From contig NZ_CP065915.1 of assembly GCF_016134045.1 (NCBI RefSeq), positions 2,294,001 through 2,358,000 of the forward strand: a stretch of 64,000 bases of DNA. The letters are read 5' to 3'. A program made the position numbers and the translations under genes. The notes under the pieces were generated by a model. That model was not told the origin of the DNA and did no database searches. It saw nothing but the letters and a program-made list of their open reading frames with translations. This document shows positions 63,230 through 64,000 of the stretch, in pieces. The first letter of the stretch is position 1. Each line of letters opens with the position of its first letter. The DNA comes from Pelagovum pacificum (GTDB lineage: Bacteria; Pseudomonadota; Alphaproteobacteria; Rhodobacterales; Rhodobacteraceae).

Positions 63230-64000
63230 CTACGCTGGCGTGCGCGTCATCTCACGGATCAGGTCATTTGTCTCTGGTCTCGTCGTTTGGTGCCGATATC
63301 GAAGAGCCAAAACAGTTCTTGATATTTCAAGACCATCGAAGGGTTTCGACACAAGGCCCATGTCCGAAGGAATTGCGGTGGCTGGCAGGATCACCGCACC
63401 TGACCCTTGCCGCGCGAGTTCAACTAACCAATCCACGCGATTTGACCGATAGGCCGCGTAGAGTTCGTGACCATGATCCGCGCAGGCCCCATGCAAAGCA
63501 TCCCGCATTTCGCAATTTAGTCGGTCAAGCATATCAGTTCCAGCAAGAGTCGAAAGAGAAATCGCATTTAGTTCAGACAACGGGTGCGACTTTGACACCA
63601 CGACCTTGTAATCCTCTTCATAGAGACGGTCTATGCGATAGAGATCTTCACTGACCTTCTCTGCGCTGACTACAACGTCAAATTCACAATCCCGCAACCC
63701 GGCAAGAAGCTCAGAGGATGACGCAACGATCAATTCGATTTCGGCTTGCGGCAATCGCGTACGAGTGCGCTCCATAGCAGCCGAAATTCTGTTGTGGCCA
63801 ATCGTTTCGCCGACACCGACAGAGATTGGAACCCGCTCCAAGCGCATATGACGGATCGCTTCTGCCTTAGCCTGTAGCGTCTCATCGTGAACCTTCCGCA
63901 ACCTTGGCTGCATGAGTTTTCCGAGGGCGGTAAGCCTGCATCCCGCACGGTCTCTGACAAACAGCTCACCTCCAAGCTCGTCTTCAAGTTTCTTGATCGC
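63230..64000 (-). CDS. LysR-family regulator (5' end outside window)
   Basis: The frame is open to the right edge: AIKKLEDELGGELFVRDRAG is the end of the LysR winged HTH (second helix onward), followed by a LysR substrate-binding domain (ISVGVGETIGHNRISAAMER; DVVVSAEKVSEDLY). About 257 residues are visible; perhaps 40 N-terminal residues lie beyond the window. The target is unknown. Lower GC than the upstream sugar locus. Confidence 0.85.
   Translation of the reverse strand, partial: AIKKLEDELGGELFVRDRAGCRLTALGKLMQPRLRKVHDETLQAKAEAIRHMRLERVPISVGVGETIGHNRISAAMERTRTRLPQAEIELIVASSSELLAGLRDCEFDVVVSAEKVSEDLYRIDRLYEEDYKVVVSKSHPLSELNAISLSTLAGTDMLDRLNCEMRDALHGACADHGHELYAAYRSNRVDWLVELARQGSGAVILPATAIPSDMGLVSKPFDGLEISRTVLALRYRHQTTRPETNDLIREMTRTPA

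Noticed and set aside
1..64000. tRNA, rRNA or CRISPR arrays
   Set aside because: None was recognised on either strand; no regularly spaced direct repeats with unique spacers.

Overview
The window looks like chromosome or chromid DNA of a high-GC alphaproteobacterium, most likely a Rhodobacteraceae (Roseobacter-group) member. This is inferred from gene content: an ery-type erythritol locus, an ScfR/isocitrate lyase pair, a ZigA-type CobW GTPase behind a Zur-like palindrome, and many sugar ABC transporters. No rRNA, tRNA or CRISPR array was seen. The window cuts a DhaK-DhaL kinase at its left edge and a LysR regulator at its right edge.

Region 1 (1-16.7 kb) is an almost complete erythritol (tetritol) catabolic locus. 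eryD-A-B-C and a dihydroxyacetone/erythrulose-type kinase lie on the minus strand. They are divergent from a DUF2291 gene and the ribose-type ABC transporter eryEFG. Two DeoR regulators flank the isomerase genes eryI (rpiB-like) and eryH (tpi-like). A divergent fbp-fba pair follows, preceded by a possible 19-residue leader peptide. Together these would import erythritol, convert it to D-erythrose 4-phosphate and, by inference, condense it with triose phosphate through an aldolase/phosphatase pair. Region 2 (16.8-20.1 kb) has a SleB-type cell-wall hydrolase and a wrecked export cluster (HlyD, M50/PqqD-like, SecA-like, HlyD) with a clear deletion junction.

Region 3 (20.6-29.5 kb) is a sugar ABC operon with a GH5-like glycosidase, a zinc alcohol dehydrogenase and a Dld-type D-lactate dehydrogenase; a TetR regulator sits beyond a 24-bp palindrome. 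Region 4 (29.5-34.3 kb) carries zigA, scfR, aceA and a small conserved-looking ORF. Region 5 (34.4-40 kb) is a tightly coupled three-gene operon (SbnA-like synthase, FAD/NAD(P)-binding protein, Y4yA/SbnH-like decarboxylase) divergent from a Crp/Fnr regulator.

Region 6 (about 40-54.5 kb) has visibly lower GC and looks acquired. It holds a fucosidase / mandelate-racemase-family / ABC regulon with two copies of a shared 22-bp site, then a gene graveyard (IS3 remnant, broken vsr), a GAF-Fis regulator with an aldehyde dehydrogenase, and an intact IS630-family element. Region 7 (54.6-62.6 kb) returns to high GC: another sugar ABC operon with a zinc dehydrogenase and a TIM-barrel epimerase. It is divergent from an unusual 604-residue protein that joins a winged helix to a MalE-like solute-binding domain without a signal peptide. 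Two TTGTCCA inverted repeats lie between them. This last protein is the best candidate for an undescribed regulatory type. A doubly truncated M15 peptidase and a partial LysR gene close the window.
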